From the NCBI GenBank assembly GCA_964555285.1, contig CAZKRM010000008.1, positions 1 through 64,000 of the forward strand: a stretch of DNA of 64,000 nucleotides, written 5' to 3'. Origin of the DNA: JBBIQV01 sp964555285 (GTDB lineage Bacteria; Nitrospirota; Nitrospiria; Nitrospirales; Nitrospiraceae). Every line of letters starts with the position of its first letter. The stretch's first letter is position 1. The notes beneath the pieces are model-generated. The model was not told the DNA's origin, did not search any database, and saw only the letters and a program-made list of their open reading frames with translations. Positions 26,550 through 35,647 of the stretch are shown piece by piece. Made by a program: the position numbers and the translations under genes.

Positions 26550-27839
26550 TTAGTTGCCGGTTTGTCGGGTGGCGTTGAAAAACGCTTTCACTCCGTCGAA
26601 GAGGGCTTCGGCGACGTGGGTCTGAAACGACCGGGTCCGCATCAATTCTTCCTCGGCAGGATTGGACACGAAGGCGATTTCTGCCAGGATGCTCGGCATG
26701 CTGGTGTAACGCAGCACATAAAACGGAGCGCTCTTCACGCCGTGGTCCACGCTGTGATAGCGCCCATTCAAGTGGCCGACCATCGCTTCTTTAGTGGCCC
26801 AGGCCAGTTCCAAGGACTCTTCGATCTTTTTCGCCGTCAACAGATCCGCCACCAGATACTCCCATCCCACGCCGGTGCTGTTGAGCGGCGTGCCGTTTTC
26901 CCGGGCCGCCACTTCAAGTGCCCGCTGATCCTTCGCTTCGCCAAAGTGGTAGATCTCCAAGCCTTTCACATTGCGCTGCGGGTGCGAATTGACGTGGATG
27001 GAGACGAAGAGATCCGCCTCATTGCTGTTCGCAAACTTGGCGCGATCTTCGAGTTCGACGAAGACGTCGCGCTCGCGCGTCAATAAGACGCGCGTACTGC
27101 CCAGTTTGGCCAACAGGTCGCGCAGCTGCATCCCGATTTGCAGCGTGACGTCTTTTTCCTCCGTGCCATGATGTCCCTTTGCGCCGGAGTCCCTGCCACC
27201 GTGTCCTGGATCGATGACGATCGTCCTGAAACTCTTCTGCGGGGGAGGCGTCGGTCTTGTCGGCAACTTGCCCGGGCTTGGAGCGGCAGTGGAAGGCGCC
27301 GCCTCGGACGTTCGGTGTACCGGCGCAGAGGGTCGTGGATACACATCCACAACCAGGCGTGCGGGGTGCGACAGCGGGAGAACTTTATAGGTGGTGATCG
27401 CACTCGGTGCCAGGGCCACCTTCACTGCGCGTCGGCTCGACTGCGTCACGGAGAAGGGATGAGGGACTGAGCCGGAGGAGACTCTCGTCCGGGCGGTTTT
27501 CCCGAGTGTGGCGTTCTTCAGCTCAATGATGACCCGGTCAGGATTGGAACGGCGACGCTCGGTGTAGCGGACGTGTCGATCGAGATCGAGGACCAGGCGG
27601 GTGACGTGTGCGGACGTCGCCACCCGTAGATTCTGAATCAAGGCCGGCACACCCGATCCGGCCACCGGCTTGTACTTGATGGGATGAACAGGTAGCGTGG
27701 AGTGGTGTCGGGTGTGACGTGTCTCAGCAGCAGGAGGACCGGAGGCCGTAGTGGCTGAGGCTGAACCCAGGAAGCTCGGTCCAGTGCCGGCGAGCACGGT
27801 TGTCAGGAGTAGGACGCTGATCCGGTCTCGGACCTTCAC
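26550..27839 (-). CDS. amiC: N-acetylmuramoyl-L-alanine amidase with AMIN domain
   Basis: A 429-aa exported zinc amidase that cuts the peptide from peptidoglycan for cell separation. A signal peptide is followed by an AMIN domain (RLVLDLDRHVRYTERR, PDRVIIELKNAT), a Pro-rich linker and an Amidase_3 domain: VIDPGHGGRDSGAKG with the first zinc His, VSIHVNSHP, and the catalytic Glu in SILAEIAFVSNPAEE. Domain order matches AmiC. Confidence 0.92.
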   Translation of the reverse strand: MKVRDRISVLLLTTVLAGTGPSFLGSASATTASGPPAAETRHTRHHSTLPVHPIKYKPVAGSGVPALIQNLRVATSAHVTRLVLDLDRHVRYTERRRSNPDRVIIELKNATLGKTARTRVSSGSVPHPFSVTQSSRRAVKVALAPSAITTYKVLPLSHPARLVVDVYPRPSAPVHRTSEAAPSTAAPSPGKLPTRPTPPPQKSFRTIVIDPGHGGRDSGAKGHHGTEEKDVTLQIGMQLRDLLAKLGSTRVLLTRERDVFVELEDRAKFANSNEADLFVSIHVNSHPQRNVKGLEIYHFGEAKDQRALEVAARENGTPLNSTGVGWEYLVADLLTAKKIEESLELAWATKEAMVGHLNGRYHSVDHGVKSAPFYVLRYTSMPSILAEIAFVSNPAEEELMRTRSFQTHVAEALFDGVKAFFNATRQTGN

Positions 27840-27979
27840 GGAAGGGCCTTTCCCTTGTGTGGAAGCGAATCGGGAGAATAAAACTTTTTCTCAGATGCCC
27901 GGCGCATTGTCAAGGGGAAGCACTGGATGAACGTGGAGTTCCTGCGAATTGACAGGGAGGGATGAGTCGGCTAGGTTCG

Positions 27980-28525
27980 ATGACGATGGCCACTCACCTG
28001 ATCATCGACGGCTATAATCTGTTGGGGGTTCGCCGGCGCGGCTCAGCAGAGGAGGGTGCGCAATGGGAATCGGCGCGCGAACAGCTCCTGCGCGATCTCG
28101 CCGCTTACCGCCATCGTAAGGGGCATGCGCTCACCGTCGTCTTTGATGCGTGGCAAACGGAATTCGGCTCCGAGCGGCATGAGCATCGGGCCGGAGTCGA
28201 AGTGGTGTTTTCCCGTCGGGGAGAGCGGGCGGATCAAGTGATCCAGCGATTAGCGGAGGAATTCGGCCGCGACTGTGCGGTGGTGTCGTCGGATCATGAG
28301 GTGGCTCGCGCCGCACGGGCGCAAGGGGCATTCGTCATCTCAGCGGTGGAATTCGAGTCGCGATTGCAGAGCCCACTTCCATCGCAACAGACGCAACCAA
28401 CATGGCGCAAGGACGAAGAGCGAGATGGAGAGGAACTTCCCCGGCGCAATCCGGAGAAGAAGGGGAACCCGAGGAAACTTCCCAAGGCCCTGCGCAAACG
28501 GAGCCGGCAGCTCAAGCGATTTTGA
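27980..28525 (+). CDS. YacP-like NYN-domain ribonuclease
   Basis: The protein opens ATHLIIDGYNLLG, the NYN/PIN-like signature, with further acidic residues at VVFDAW and VVSSDHEVARAA. Relatives (YacP/Rae1) cut RNA. A Lys/Arg-rich tail (RNPEKKGNPRKL) may bind RNA. Three in-frame ATGs (27962, 27980, 27986) are possible; I use the middle one, 5 bases after AGG. The stop overlaps the convergent tatD stop by 14 bases. Confidence 0.82.
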   Translation: MTMATHLIIDGYNLLGVRRRGSAEEGAQWESAREQLLRDLAAYRHRKGHALTVVFDAWQTEFGSERHEHRAGVEVVFSRRGERADQVIQRLAEEFGRDCAVVSSDHEVARAARAQGAFVISAVEFESRLQSPLPSQQTQPTWRKDEERDGEELPRRNPEKKGNPRKLPKALRKRSRQLKRF

Positions 28526-29291
28526 AGAGGCGGCGGGCGTTGTCCGTGGCGATGCGGCCGATGTCTTCTGCTGAGAGCGGAGCCTCTGCGGATTTGAGCT
28601 CAGCCAACCGTTCCGCGACGAATTTCACATAGGCCGGCTCGTTGCGTGTGCCGCGATGAGGGGCCGGCGTCAGGTAAGGGCAGTCCGTCTCGATCAACAG
28701 CCGGTCCATTGGAACCGTCTTGGCGATCTCTCTGAGCATCGTGGCATTGGGGAAGGTGAGAATGCCGGAGAACGACAGATAAAAGCCCAGATCGAGCGCC
28801 TCCTTCGCCAGCCACGCGTCTCCTGAGAAACAGTGGAAGACTCCGCCCACTTCCGACGCCTGTTCTTCCTTCAGGATCGTGATCGTATCCTCCTGCGCCT
28901 CCCTGGTGTGGATCACGATGGGCAATTTGAGCTCACGCGCCAGGATGACTTGCTCGCGGAACCGGCTGCGCTGCTCCTTGGGCGATGAGTGGTTGTAGTG
29001 ATAGTCCAGGCCGATCTCCCCGTATGCGACGACGTTCTTGTTCCGCGCCAGCCGACGAAATTCGTCGTACCAGTCATCCTCGATCCGATTCACTTCGTGC
29101 GGATGGATGCCGACGGACGCGAAGACGAAAGGGTACCGGTCGGCGAGCGCCACCGCCGCGCGACTGGTGCCCAGATCACATCCAATGGTGATAACGGTCT
29201 CCACCCCGGCCTCCCGCGCGCGGGTGATCGTCGCCTCGCGATCGGCGTCGTAGCGGGCGTCATCCAGGTGCGTGTGGGTGTCGATCAGCAT
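28512..29291 (-). CDS. tatD: TatD-family metal-dependent hydrolase (DNase)
   Basis: A 259-aa TIM-barrel hydrolase. Metal ligands are seen in MLIDTHTHLDD, GEIGLDYHYNHS, IVIHTREAQ and VFHCFSGD, with LIETDCPYLTPAPHRG near the end, all diagnostic of TatD. Family members are 3'-5' DNases. The ATG at 29291 matches family N termini although no ribosome site is obvious; an ATG 18 codons upstream is an alternative. Confidence 0.92.
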   Translation of the reverse strand: MLIDTHTHLDDARYDADREATITRAREAGVETVITIGCDLGTSRAAVALADRYPFVFASVGIHPHEVNRIEDDWYDEFRRLARNKNVVAYGEIGLDYHYNHSSPKEQRSRFREQVILARELKLPIVIHTREAQEDTITILKEEQASEVGGVFHCFSGDAWLAKEALDLGFYLSFSGILTFPNATMLREIAKTVPMDRLLIETDCPYLTPAPHRGTRNEPAYVKFVAERLAELKSAEAPLSAEDIGRIATDNARRLFKIA

Positions 29292-29403
29292 GCCGCTGGT
29301 GTCATCATCCGGAGGTGAGGACGTGCCCCCCTCCTTCATCAGCATACAAAGAAGAGCGCCTGGTCGCTGAGACGAGGAGAGGAAAACCGGACAGCCGGCC
29401 CGG

Positions 29404-30462
29404 TTACGCCGGTCGAGTGGCGACGGCCTCCGCTAACTCGGACAGGAGCGTTTCGGTTTCGTCCCAGCCGAGGCACGCGTCGGTGATGGAGACGCCGTAG
29501 GTGAGGGGCTTCCCCTGTTGCCAGGTCTGCTTGCCGGGATGGAGATTGCTTTCGAGCATGAGGCCCATGATCGACTGGCGGCCTTCTCGGAATTGGCGCA
29601 GGACTTCTTTCGCGACGACGCTCTGCCGGCGGTGATCCTTGGAAGAGTTGTCATGCGAGCAATCGATCATGATCGGACGGACGATGCCTTCACCGGCGAC
29701 GGCGGCTTCGGCCCGCGCGACCTGTTCTTCTTCGTAATTGGTCTTGCCGCCTCCGCCGCGCAGCACGATATGGCGGTCGGGATTCCCCATGGTCTTAATG
29801 ATCGAGGTGAGACCGTCGGCATTGATGCCGACGAAGTGATGTGGCTGGCGGGCGGCGATCATGGCGTTGAGGGCGACGTGCAGGCTGCCTTCCGTGCCGT
29901 TCTTAAAGCCGACGGGCATGGACAACCCACTGGCCATCTCACGATGGATCTGGCTCTCGGTCGTCCGCGCGCCGATGGCCGTCCAGCTCAGCAAGTCGGC
30001 AATATATTGAGGCGTGACCGGATCGAGCAACTCGGTAGCGCAGGGGATACCGAGATGGTGGATGTCCAGGAGAATCGTTCGGGCCAGTTCGATGCCGGCC
30101 GCAATGTCGCACGTGCCGTCCAAGTGGGGATCGTTGATCAGGCCCTTCCAGCCGACCGTGGTCCGCGGTTTCTCGAAGTAGGTCCGCATGACGATCAAGA
30201 GGCGATCCTTGGTGGCGTCGGCCGCTTGCTTCAGACGGCCGGCATAGTCGGAGGCGACTTGGGGATCATGGATCGAACAAGGTCCCACGATGACCAGCAA
30301 GCGCTCGCGGTCCCTGCCCTGGAGAATGTGTCGAATCGCCTCCCTGGTCTCACAGACCAGTGCGGCGGCCTGTTCCGTCGTCGGCAACTTGGTCCTGATC
30401 GTCCGCGGGGAAGGAAGCGGCTTGATGCCGAGCACATGCTGATTATCGATCGGTCTTTTCAT
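29404..30462 (-). CDS. aroF: 3-deoxy-7-phosphoheptulonate synthase (class I)
   Basis: Condenses phosphoenolpyruvate with erythrose 4-phosphate, the first step of the shikimate pathway. The 352-aa protein carries VIVGPCSIHDP, the PEP-binding region around GFKNGTEGS, the metal site in DCSHDNSSKDH and ESNLHPG. Length and motifs match the AroF/G/H class of E. coli. Which aromatic amino acid inhibits it cannot be read. Start at 30462 gives MKRPIDNQHVLGIKPLPSP. Confidence 0.94.
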   Translation of the reverse strand: MKRPIDNQHVLGIKPLPSPRTIRTKLPTTEQAAALVCETREAIRHILQGRDRERLLVIVGPCSIHDPQVASDYAGRLKQAADATKDRLLIVMRTYFEKPRTTVGWKGLINDPHLDGTCDIAAGIELARTILLDIHHLGIPCATELLDPVTPQYIADLLSWTAIGARTTESQIHREMASGLSMPVGFKNGTEGSLHVALNAMIAARQPHHFVGINADGLTSIIKTMGNPDRHIVLRGGGGKTNYEEEQVARAEAAVAGEGIVRPIMIDCSHDNSSKDHRRQSVVAKEVLRQFREGRQSIMGLMLESNLHPGKQTWQQGKPLTYGVSITDACLGWDETETLLSELAEAVATRPA

Positions 30463-30638
30463 GATCGGGGCCCTTTCATCGGAGCACGTCTGCCGGCGAG
30501 CCATGGCAGGCAATGACCTGCTCAACACCTGTCAATGTAGTGAATTCTTCGGGAAAAGTCTATGAGGCCCTGGTCCGCAGGCGGGACCGGCTTGCGTTTG
30601 ACAACAAAGAAAGGGCTGTGCTACAAGACGCCCCCTCC

Positions 30639-30971
30639 ATGATCTCATGTGCTTCCATACAGAAGATGCGTCGGTCACTGCGGTGCGGTGTCACCGTCGG
30701 TCTCGTGGTGCTCCTACTGGCGCTCGCGCCGTTTGCCGTGGCGCAGGACGTCCATCACGAGTTGGCGGCGGCGGACCACGATGGTCACGAGCATTCCGAT
30801 CACGACCTCTGTCAATGGGTGCAGCATCACACCACCGGCTCGCTGGTCGTTGCGATTCCGCCGCCGGTTTCCTGGGCCGCGATCAGTGAGCACCAGTGGT
30901 GTCCCGTCACCTGTCTCGTCTCCTCTTCGTTCCTCGCGGTTGGACCCTCTCGCGCACCTCCACATTCCTAA
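30639..30971 (+). CDS. DUF2946-like small exported protein
   Basis: A 110-aa protein with an N-terminal membrane/signal segment (GVTVGLVVLLLALAPFAVAQ) followed by a His/Asp-rich stretch (ADHDGHEHSDHDLCQWVQHH). The C-W-Q-H pattern recalls DUF2946 proteins often found near metal-linked outer-membrane receptors. It sits just before a TonB-dependent receptor. A metal-related role is inferred from histidines and neighbour only. Confidence 0.6.
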   Translation: MISCASIQKMRRSLRCGVTVGLVVLLLALAPFAVAQDVHHELAAADHDGHEHSDHDLCQWVQHHTTGSLVVAIPPPVSWAAISEHQWCPVTCLVSSSFLAVGPSRAPPHS

Positions 30972-31073
30972 TCACGCGAACCAGTTGTCGCGCGTTCGAC
31001 TACGCCGACGGAATCGTGTCCGCCGGCGCGGTCGAACGCATCATGCATGCTGTTCAGCGAGGTGGAGGAACCA

Positions 31074-33515
31074 ATGCAACGGAATGCAGGCGCTCGTTTC
31101 CTGATGAGGATGATCGGCGTTGTACTCTTCCTCTCTCTTCTCGTGCCTGGTGTGATGGAAACTGTTGGGGCGGTGGAGAGCGATAGACGCACGATCACGG
31201 GATCGGTGCAGAACCAGGACCTGCGGCGGGTTCCACAGGCGGTGGTGGAGGTCAAGAATCAAGAGGGCGCGCTCGTGGCAACCGGCGTCAGTAACGACGC
31301 GGGGGAGTTCTCGATTCCGGTCTCGCAGGAAGGGACCTACTCGGTGAGCGCGGTTCTGGAGACCTACCGGAGCGAGTACGTCGTCCTCAAGATCGGGGCG
31401 GAGAGGCCCGGGCCGGTCCTGTTGACGTTGGCCAAGACCCAGGACATCGCGCTGGAGGTGGTGTCCCCGTTGCCGCCGCTCCAATACAAGGCATCCAGTG
31501 AAACATACTCGGTCAGCCGCAAGGAAATTGAAGCGCTCCCCCGTGGGAACAACCTGGAACTGCATGATGTGTTGGCGACGATCCCCAGTGCGACGTACGG
31601 GGCGTTGAAGCAAGTGCATATCCGTCAAGACCACGCGAATCTCCAACTCCGTATCGACGGGGTGCCCATTCCAGACACGGTCTCATCCACCTTTTCTGAC
31701 GTGATCACGCCCCGCGCGTGGGAACGGGTAGACATCATCTTGGGTGGGATGGACGCCCAGTACGGCAACAAGACAGCGGCAGTGCTGGACATTACGACGA
31801 AGAGCGGGACCAAGCCGGGATTCGGTTCCATGCAGATGTTCGGCGGGTCGAATCAGACGGTGAATCCTTCCTTTGAGTACGGGGGGACAGTCGGCGGGAA
31901 GTTTCGCTACTACGTGCTGCACAGTTACACCTCCACGAACCGGGGCATCGAACCGCCAACCCTGGGTCATTCGATCTTTCATGGACAGAGCGAGCGGAAT
32001 CAGACCTTCATCCGCGGGGACTATCAGCAGGACAACAACAACAACTTCTCCTGGGTCTTTCTGAACTCGGTCGCCAAGTACCAGATTCCGACTTCGCCGG
32101 GGCAAGAACTTGATCCGAGCGGGCAAGTTCTGCCGTTGCTTCAGGCAAGTCGGCCAGGGTTCACACCGGTCGCCTCGCAGGCGATCGACGAGTTTCAAAA
32201 AGAGAATAACCAGTACGGCCATATGGTGTGGCGGCATGATGTGAATGCCAACAACTTCTTCAGCCTGGCCGGCTATTTCCGGCACACGCGAGCGACCTTC
32301 AAGACCGATCCCTTCAACGTGCTGGCCTACACGCCGGATCCGGCAGAGCCGTTTTCAGCGTCTGACCAAGACCGGAACGCCTATTCAGCTGGTGCCCGTC
32401 TCGATTACACCTATGTGCCGAACAGCCAACACCTAATGAAGACCGGGTTCCAGATTGACCGCACTCAGGCGGTGAACAAGACGCGCATCTTCACCTTTGC
32501 CGACGGTGGAGCCGGCAATCCGACCGGCAACGTCATCAACCTCAACGCCGACAACCGCCTGATCGGCTGGCGCCAGGAATTCTGGATTCAAGATCAATGG
32601 ACGCCCAATGAGCGTTGGACCCTGAACCTCGGTGTGCGAGGGGATGCTGTTCAGTACCAGCGCAATGAAGGGCAAATCAGCCCTCGCGCGGGGGTGACCT
32701 ATAAATACAATCAGGCGAACGTGTTCCATGCTTTCTACGGCCGGCAGTTCACACCGCCGAATCTTGAGGCCATTTCCTTTGCGAAACTCAGCACGGAGGG
32801 GACGAAGGCCGCACCGGAGAACACGACGAACAACCAGGCACGTGCCGAGCGGTCCCACTATTTTGAAGTGGGGAGTTACCACGCCCTGAACCGGTTTGCG
32901 ACGCTACAACTGACCGGGTACTATAAGATCAGCAACTTCCTGTCGGATGCGGGGCAGTTCGGCACAACACCGCTGCTGAACTATTTTGCCTTCGAGCGAG
33001 GGTGGCAGCGTGGGATCGATGGGGCCCTCAAACTCCAACTGATGGATAATCTGACCGCTCGTGGCAATGTGGCCTGGGGACAATGCAAAGGGTATGGCCT
33101 CCAGTCGGGGCACTTCTTGCTCGAGCAGAAAGAGATCGACGATATTCATTCCAAAGGCGGCGTCTTCTGCGATCACACGCAGATGGTGACGAGCTCAGCG
33201 GTCGTGAGTTATAAGTTCCTGGAGCGGACGACGATGACGGGCCAGATGTTGTTTGGGTCCGGCTTGAGAACGGCGGCGGACGAGGATGCGAAGACGAATT
33301 CCACGCACAGTCCGTCTTACACCATCTATAATCTGTCCATTGCCCATGTGATCCCGCTTCCGTGGGACAATCAGAAGTTCCTGTTGGGCTTTGACGTGGT
33401 CAACGTGCTGGATCAAAAATACTTCATCAATCAGGGTGAAGGCAGCATCGGGCTCGGTGTCTCCCATGCGGGGATGCCGAGGTCGTTTTTCTTCCGTGGG
33501 CAGTGGTTCTTCTAG
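31074..33515 (+). CDS. TonB-dependent receptor with carboxypeptidase-like N domain
   Basis: An 813-aa outer-membrane beta-barrel transporter. The ATG at 31074 follows GGAGG, and a signal peptide ends near GAVES. A carboxypeptidase-regulatory-like domain (TITGSVQNQDLRRVPQAVVE) comes next, then the plug (ARGNN-type region EALPRGNNLELHDVLATIP, VERVDIILGG-like ERVDIILGGMDAQYGNK), then the barrel ending in SFFFRGQWFF, a typical aromatic C terminus. Substrate unknown; the preceding His-rich protein and following TonB-like gene suggest one uptake unit, perhaps for a metal. Confidence 0.9.
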   Translation: MQRNAGARFLMRMIGVVLFLSLLVPGVMETVGAVESDRRTITGSVQNQDLRRVPQAVVEVKNQEGALVATGVSNDAGEFSIPVSQEGTYSVSAVLETYRSEYVVLKIGAERPGPVLLTLAKTQDIALEVVSPLPPLQYKASSETYSVSRKEIEALPRGNNLELHDVLATIPSATYGALKQVHIRQDHANLQLRIDGVPIPDTVSSTFSDVITPRAWERVDIILGGMDAQYGNKTAAVLDITTKSGTKPGFGSMQMFGGSNQTVNPSFEYGGTVGGKFRYYVLHSYTSTNRGIEPPTLGHSIFHGQSERNQTFIRGDYQQDNNNNFSWVFLNSVAKYQIPTSPGQELDPSGQVLPLLQASRPGFTPVASQAIDEFQKENNQYGHMVWRHDVNANNFFSLAGYFRHTRATFKTDPFNVLAYTPDPAEPFSASDQDRNAYSAGARLDYTYVPNSQHLMKTGFQIDRTQAVNKTRIFTFADGGAGNPTGNVINLNADNRLIGWRQEFWIQDQWTPNERWTLNLGVRGDAVQYQRNEGQISPRAGVTYKYNQANVFHAFYGRQFTPPNLEAISFAKLSTEGTKAAPENTTNNQARAERSHYFEVGSYHALNRFATLQLTGYYKISNFLSDAGQFGTTPLLNYFAFERGWQRGIDGALKLQLMDNLTARGNVAWGQCKGYGLQSGHFLLEQKEIDDIHSKGGVFCDHTQMVTSSAVVSYKFLERTTMTGQMLFGSGLRTAADEDAKTNSTHSPSYTIYNLSIAHVIPLPWDNQKFLLGFDVVNVLDQKYFINQGEGSIGLGVSHAGMPRSFFFRGQWFF

Positions 33516-33553
33516 CGTTCCGTACTGTTTCTCGAAGGAATGAGGTGCCACGC

Positions 33554-33991
33554 ATGAATGTCGTGCGTCCGCGAGTCGTGTTTCTCAGTCTCGTTGCGTG
33601 GCTCTCACCGGTCTGTGGTTTGGCCGTCGAAGGCGACCGGGCGACGCATGAGTCAGATCACGAAGAAGATGTGCTGGAGTTGCCGGAAGTCCATGTGCAT
33701 GGCCTGCCGCTGAACAAGGATCAACAGATCGGGCCTGTGCCCAAATCGACTCCCTGGCCTGCGATTCCGTCATCGCTCGACGGCAAGGATCTGGATGATT
33801 GGATGAAGGCGCGCATGCTGGTGTCGAAAGACGCGAAGGTCACGGTGGTTGTGCTGGAACCGGCGAAGCATCGTGAACTCACCATTGCCGGCATGGTGGC
33901 GCTCAGCAAGTGGACCTTCGATCCGCAGATGAAGGGCGACGATCCCATCGACGGGGAACTCACGATCCGCATCCATTTCAGAACACGGTAA
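33554..33991 (+). CDS. TonB C-terminal-like exported protein
   Basis: 145 aa from ATG 33554. It has a signal peptide (RPRVVFLSLVAWLSPVCGLA) and an acidic segment. The C-terminal domain (LTIAGMVALSKWTFDPQMKG, then DGELTIRIHF) resembles the TonB C-terminal fold that touches receptor TonB boxes. It lacks the long Pro-rich spacer of true TonB. It directly follows the receptor gene, so it may assist it. Confidence 0.6.
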   Translation: MNVVRPRVVFLSLVAWLSPVCGLAVEGDRATHESDHEEDVLELPEVHVHGLPLNKDQQIGPVPKSTPWPAIPSSLDGKDLDDWMKARMLVSKDAKVTVVVLEPAKHRELTIAGMVALSKWTFDPQMKGDDPIDGELTIRIHFRTR

Positions 33992-34017
33992 TTCATCATC
34001 CATGCTATGATGGCACC

Positions 34018-34587
34018 GTGAATTGGGACCAGTCCCTCTTTCTCGCCATCAACGGGCTAGCCGGCCAGGCTTCGGGTCTTGATGCGCTCATGCTGGCGCT
34101 GGCCGATCCCGCACTGCTGTGGGCGCCCGGGATTCTGCTCGGCGGCTACTGGCTCTGGCTGAATCGGCGGGAAGCCGTACTCGCCGCGCCGGTGCTGGCT
34201 GGAATCATCGGGCTGGCGGATTTCCTCGGTGCGCGTCTGAAAGATCTCGTTGCCCGTCCTCGGCCTTGTGTCGCGTTGAGCCAGCTCCATCAACTTCAGG
34301 CCTGCGGGAAAGTGTTCAGTTTTCCTTCCAATCACGCCGTGAACACAGCCGCAGCGGCCGCATTCCTCCAGATGCTCTATCCTCGTTCCGGTTGGATCAG
34401 TTGGCCGTTCGTTCTGGTGATCGGCTTCGCCCGCGTCTACATCGGGGCCCATTACGTCACGGATGTCGTGGGGGGCTGGCTCATCGGCGCACTCTTCGGC
34501 GCCGGCGCTGCGTGGCTCTTGCTGCGCTGGCCAAGATTCCGCACGGCGGACGCCACCGTGGTGTCTGCTGCGCCGTCGCTGAAGTAG
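34018..34587 (+). CDS. PAP2-family membrane phosphatase
   Basis: A 189-aa integral membrane phosphatase acting on lipid phosphates such as undecaprenyl pyrophosphate or phosphatidic acid. The three-part PAP2 motif is present: KDLVARPRPC, FPSNHAVNTAA (first His) and ARVYIGAHYVTDVVGG (second His). Five or six hydrophobic helices. Starts with GTG at 34018; ribosome site weak. Confidence 0.88.
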   Translation: MNWDQSLFLAINGLAGQASGLDALMLALADPALLWAPGILLGGYWLWLNRREAVLAAPVLAGIIGLADFLGARLKDLVARPRPCVALSQLHQLQACGKVFSFPSNHAVNTAAAAAFLQMLYPRSGWISWPFVLVIGFARVYIGAHYVTDVVGGWLIGALFGAGAAWLLLRWPRFRTADATVVSAAPSLK

Positions 34588-34595
34588 ACGTCTTC

Positions 34596-35561
34596 CTACG
34601 GCTGTTTATCTAGGCACGCCAGCAACTCACCCTGGCATCGTTCCTGGTCGTAGTCGCGTCCGATGAGGATGACGACCGGGTCCGGTTCGTCGAGCAGAGT
34701 GACCGGGGCAATCGTGCTGGCTCGTGGTGGAAAGAACTGAAATTCCTGCAGCTCGGGCTCCTTCGTGAAGCGAAAGAATCCTTTGGCTCGTTCGAGGCCC
34801 TGTGGCAGATGCGTGATCCAGCGGAGGAAGCGCTCCCGATTGAGCGAGCCGGGGAGTTTCACGGTGAGGACCATGGGATGGTAGGGCGCAGGCTTCGCGG
34901 AGACCGGGGTCGGCAGCGTGCCGAACTCGACATTGAGCGGGGACGGCTGTGGTGTCCGTGACAGCGGTTGGAGCAGTGCCGGCATATCCAGACGCGCGTG
35001 GCTGGATTCCCACAGGCGGGCGTAGGGGTTCTGGTGCAGGATGGCGCTCTTGAACTGTTCCCAATGGCCGGGCACGTAGAGATCGCGCTTGTTGAGGATC
35101 AGATCGTCGGAGTAGCGGATGGCGTGGCGGGTGACCAGATCTTCGATGGTGCCGTCGGGCATCGCCACCGGGTGGAGGACGGCGATGATACGTTCCAGTT
35201 TCGCCAGCCTGGCCACATAGACGTCGGTGAGGCCCTCGACCACTTCGGCGGGATCGGCCATGCCGGAACATTCCAGGACGATCACGTCGGACGCATAGTC
35301 TTGCACGAGCTGCGCGATCCCCCAGGACAGGTCTTCCTTGGTATCGCAGCAGACACAGCCGCCTGCGAGATTGAGGACCTGTTCCGCCAGCGTGCCGGCC
35401 CGCGGTCCGTCGATGCTCACGGCTCCTGCCTCGTTCATCAGCACGCCGGTTCGATGCCCTTGCTGCTTCCAATGTTCGAGCAATCGCATGAGGAGCGTCG
35501 TCTTGCCCGCTCCCAGCGAGCCACACAAGACATAGAAGGGCACCGGACTCTTCAGCGGCAT
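34596..35561 (-). CDS. CobW/COG0523-family GTPase (metal chaperone)
   Basis: 321 aa with Walker A CGSLGAGKTTL, the family metal-binding GGCVCC motif, ECSGMADP and the guanine-specificity NKRD, then a CobW C-terminal domain. Family members deliver zinc or other metals using GTP. A CDF cation transporter lies 86 bases upstream on the same strand, which supports zinc or divalent-metal homeostasis. A TTG six codons upstream is an alternative start. Confidence 0.9.
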   Translation of the reverse strand: MPLKSPVPFYVLCGSLGAGKTTLLMRLLEHWKQQGHRTGVLMNEAGAVSIDGPRAGTLAEQVLNLAGGCVCCDTKEDLSWGIAQLVQDYASDVIVLECSGMADPAEVVEGLTDVYVARLAKLERIIAVLHPVAMPDGTIEDLVTRHAIRYSDDLILNKRDLYVPGHWEQFKSAILHQNPYARLWESSHARLDMPALLQPLSRTPQPSPLNVEFGTLPTPVSAKPAPYHPMVLTVKLPGSLNRERFLRWITHLPQGLERAKGFFRFTKEPELQEFQFFPPRASTIAPVTLLDEPDPVVILIGRDYDQERCQGELLACLDKQP

Positions 35562-35647
35562 GTCGGATCTGTTCTCCAAACGGAAGAGACGTCGTTCAGG
35601 TATGTCTGTGGAACTATTGTACCCGGCTCCACAGATGAGGGAAAGGT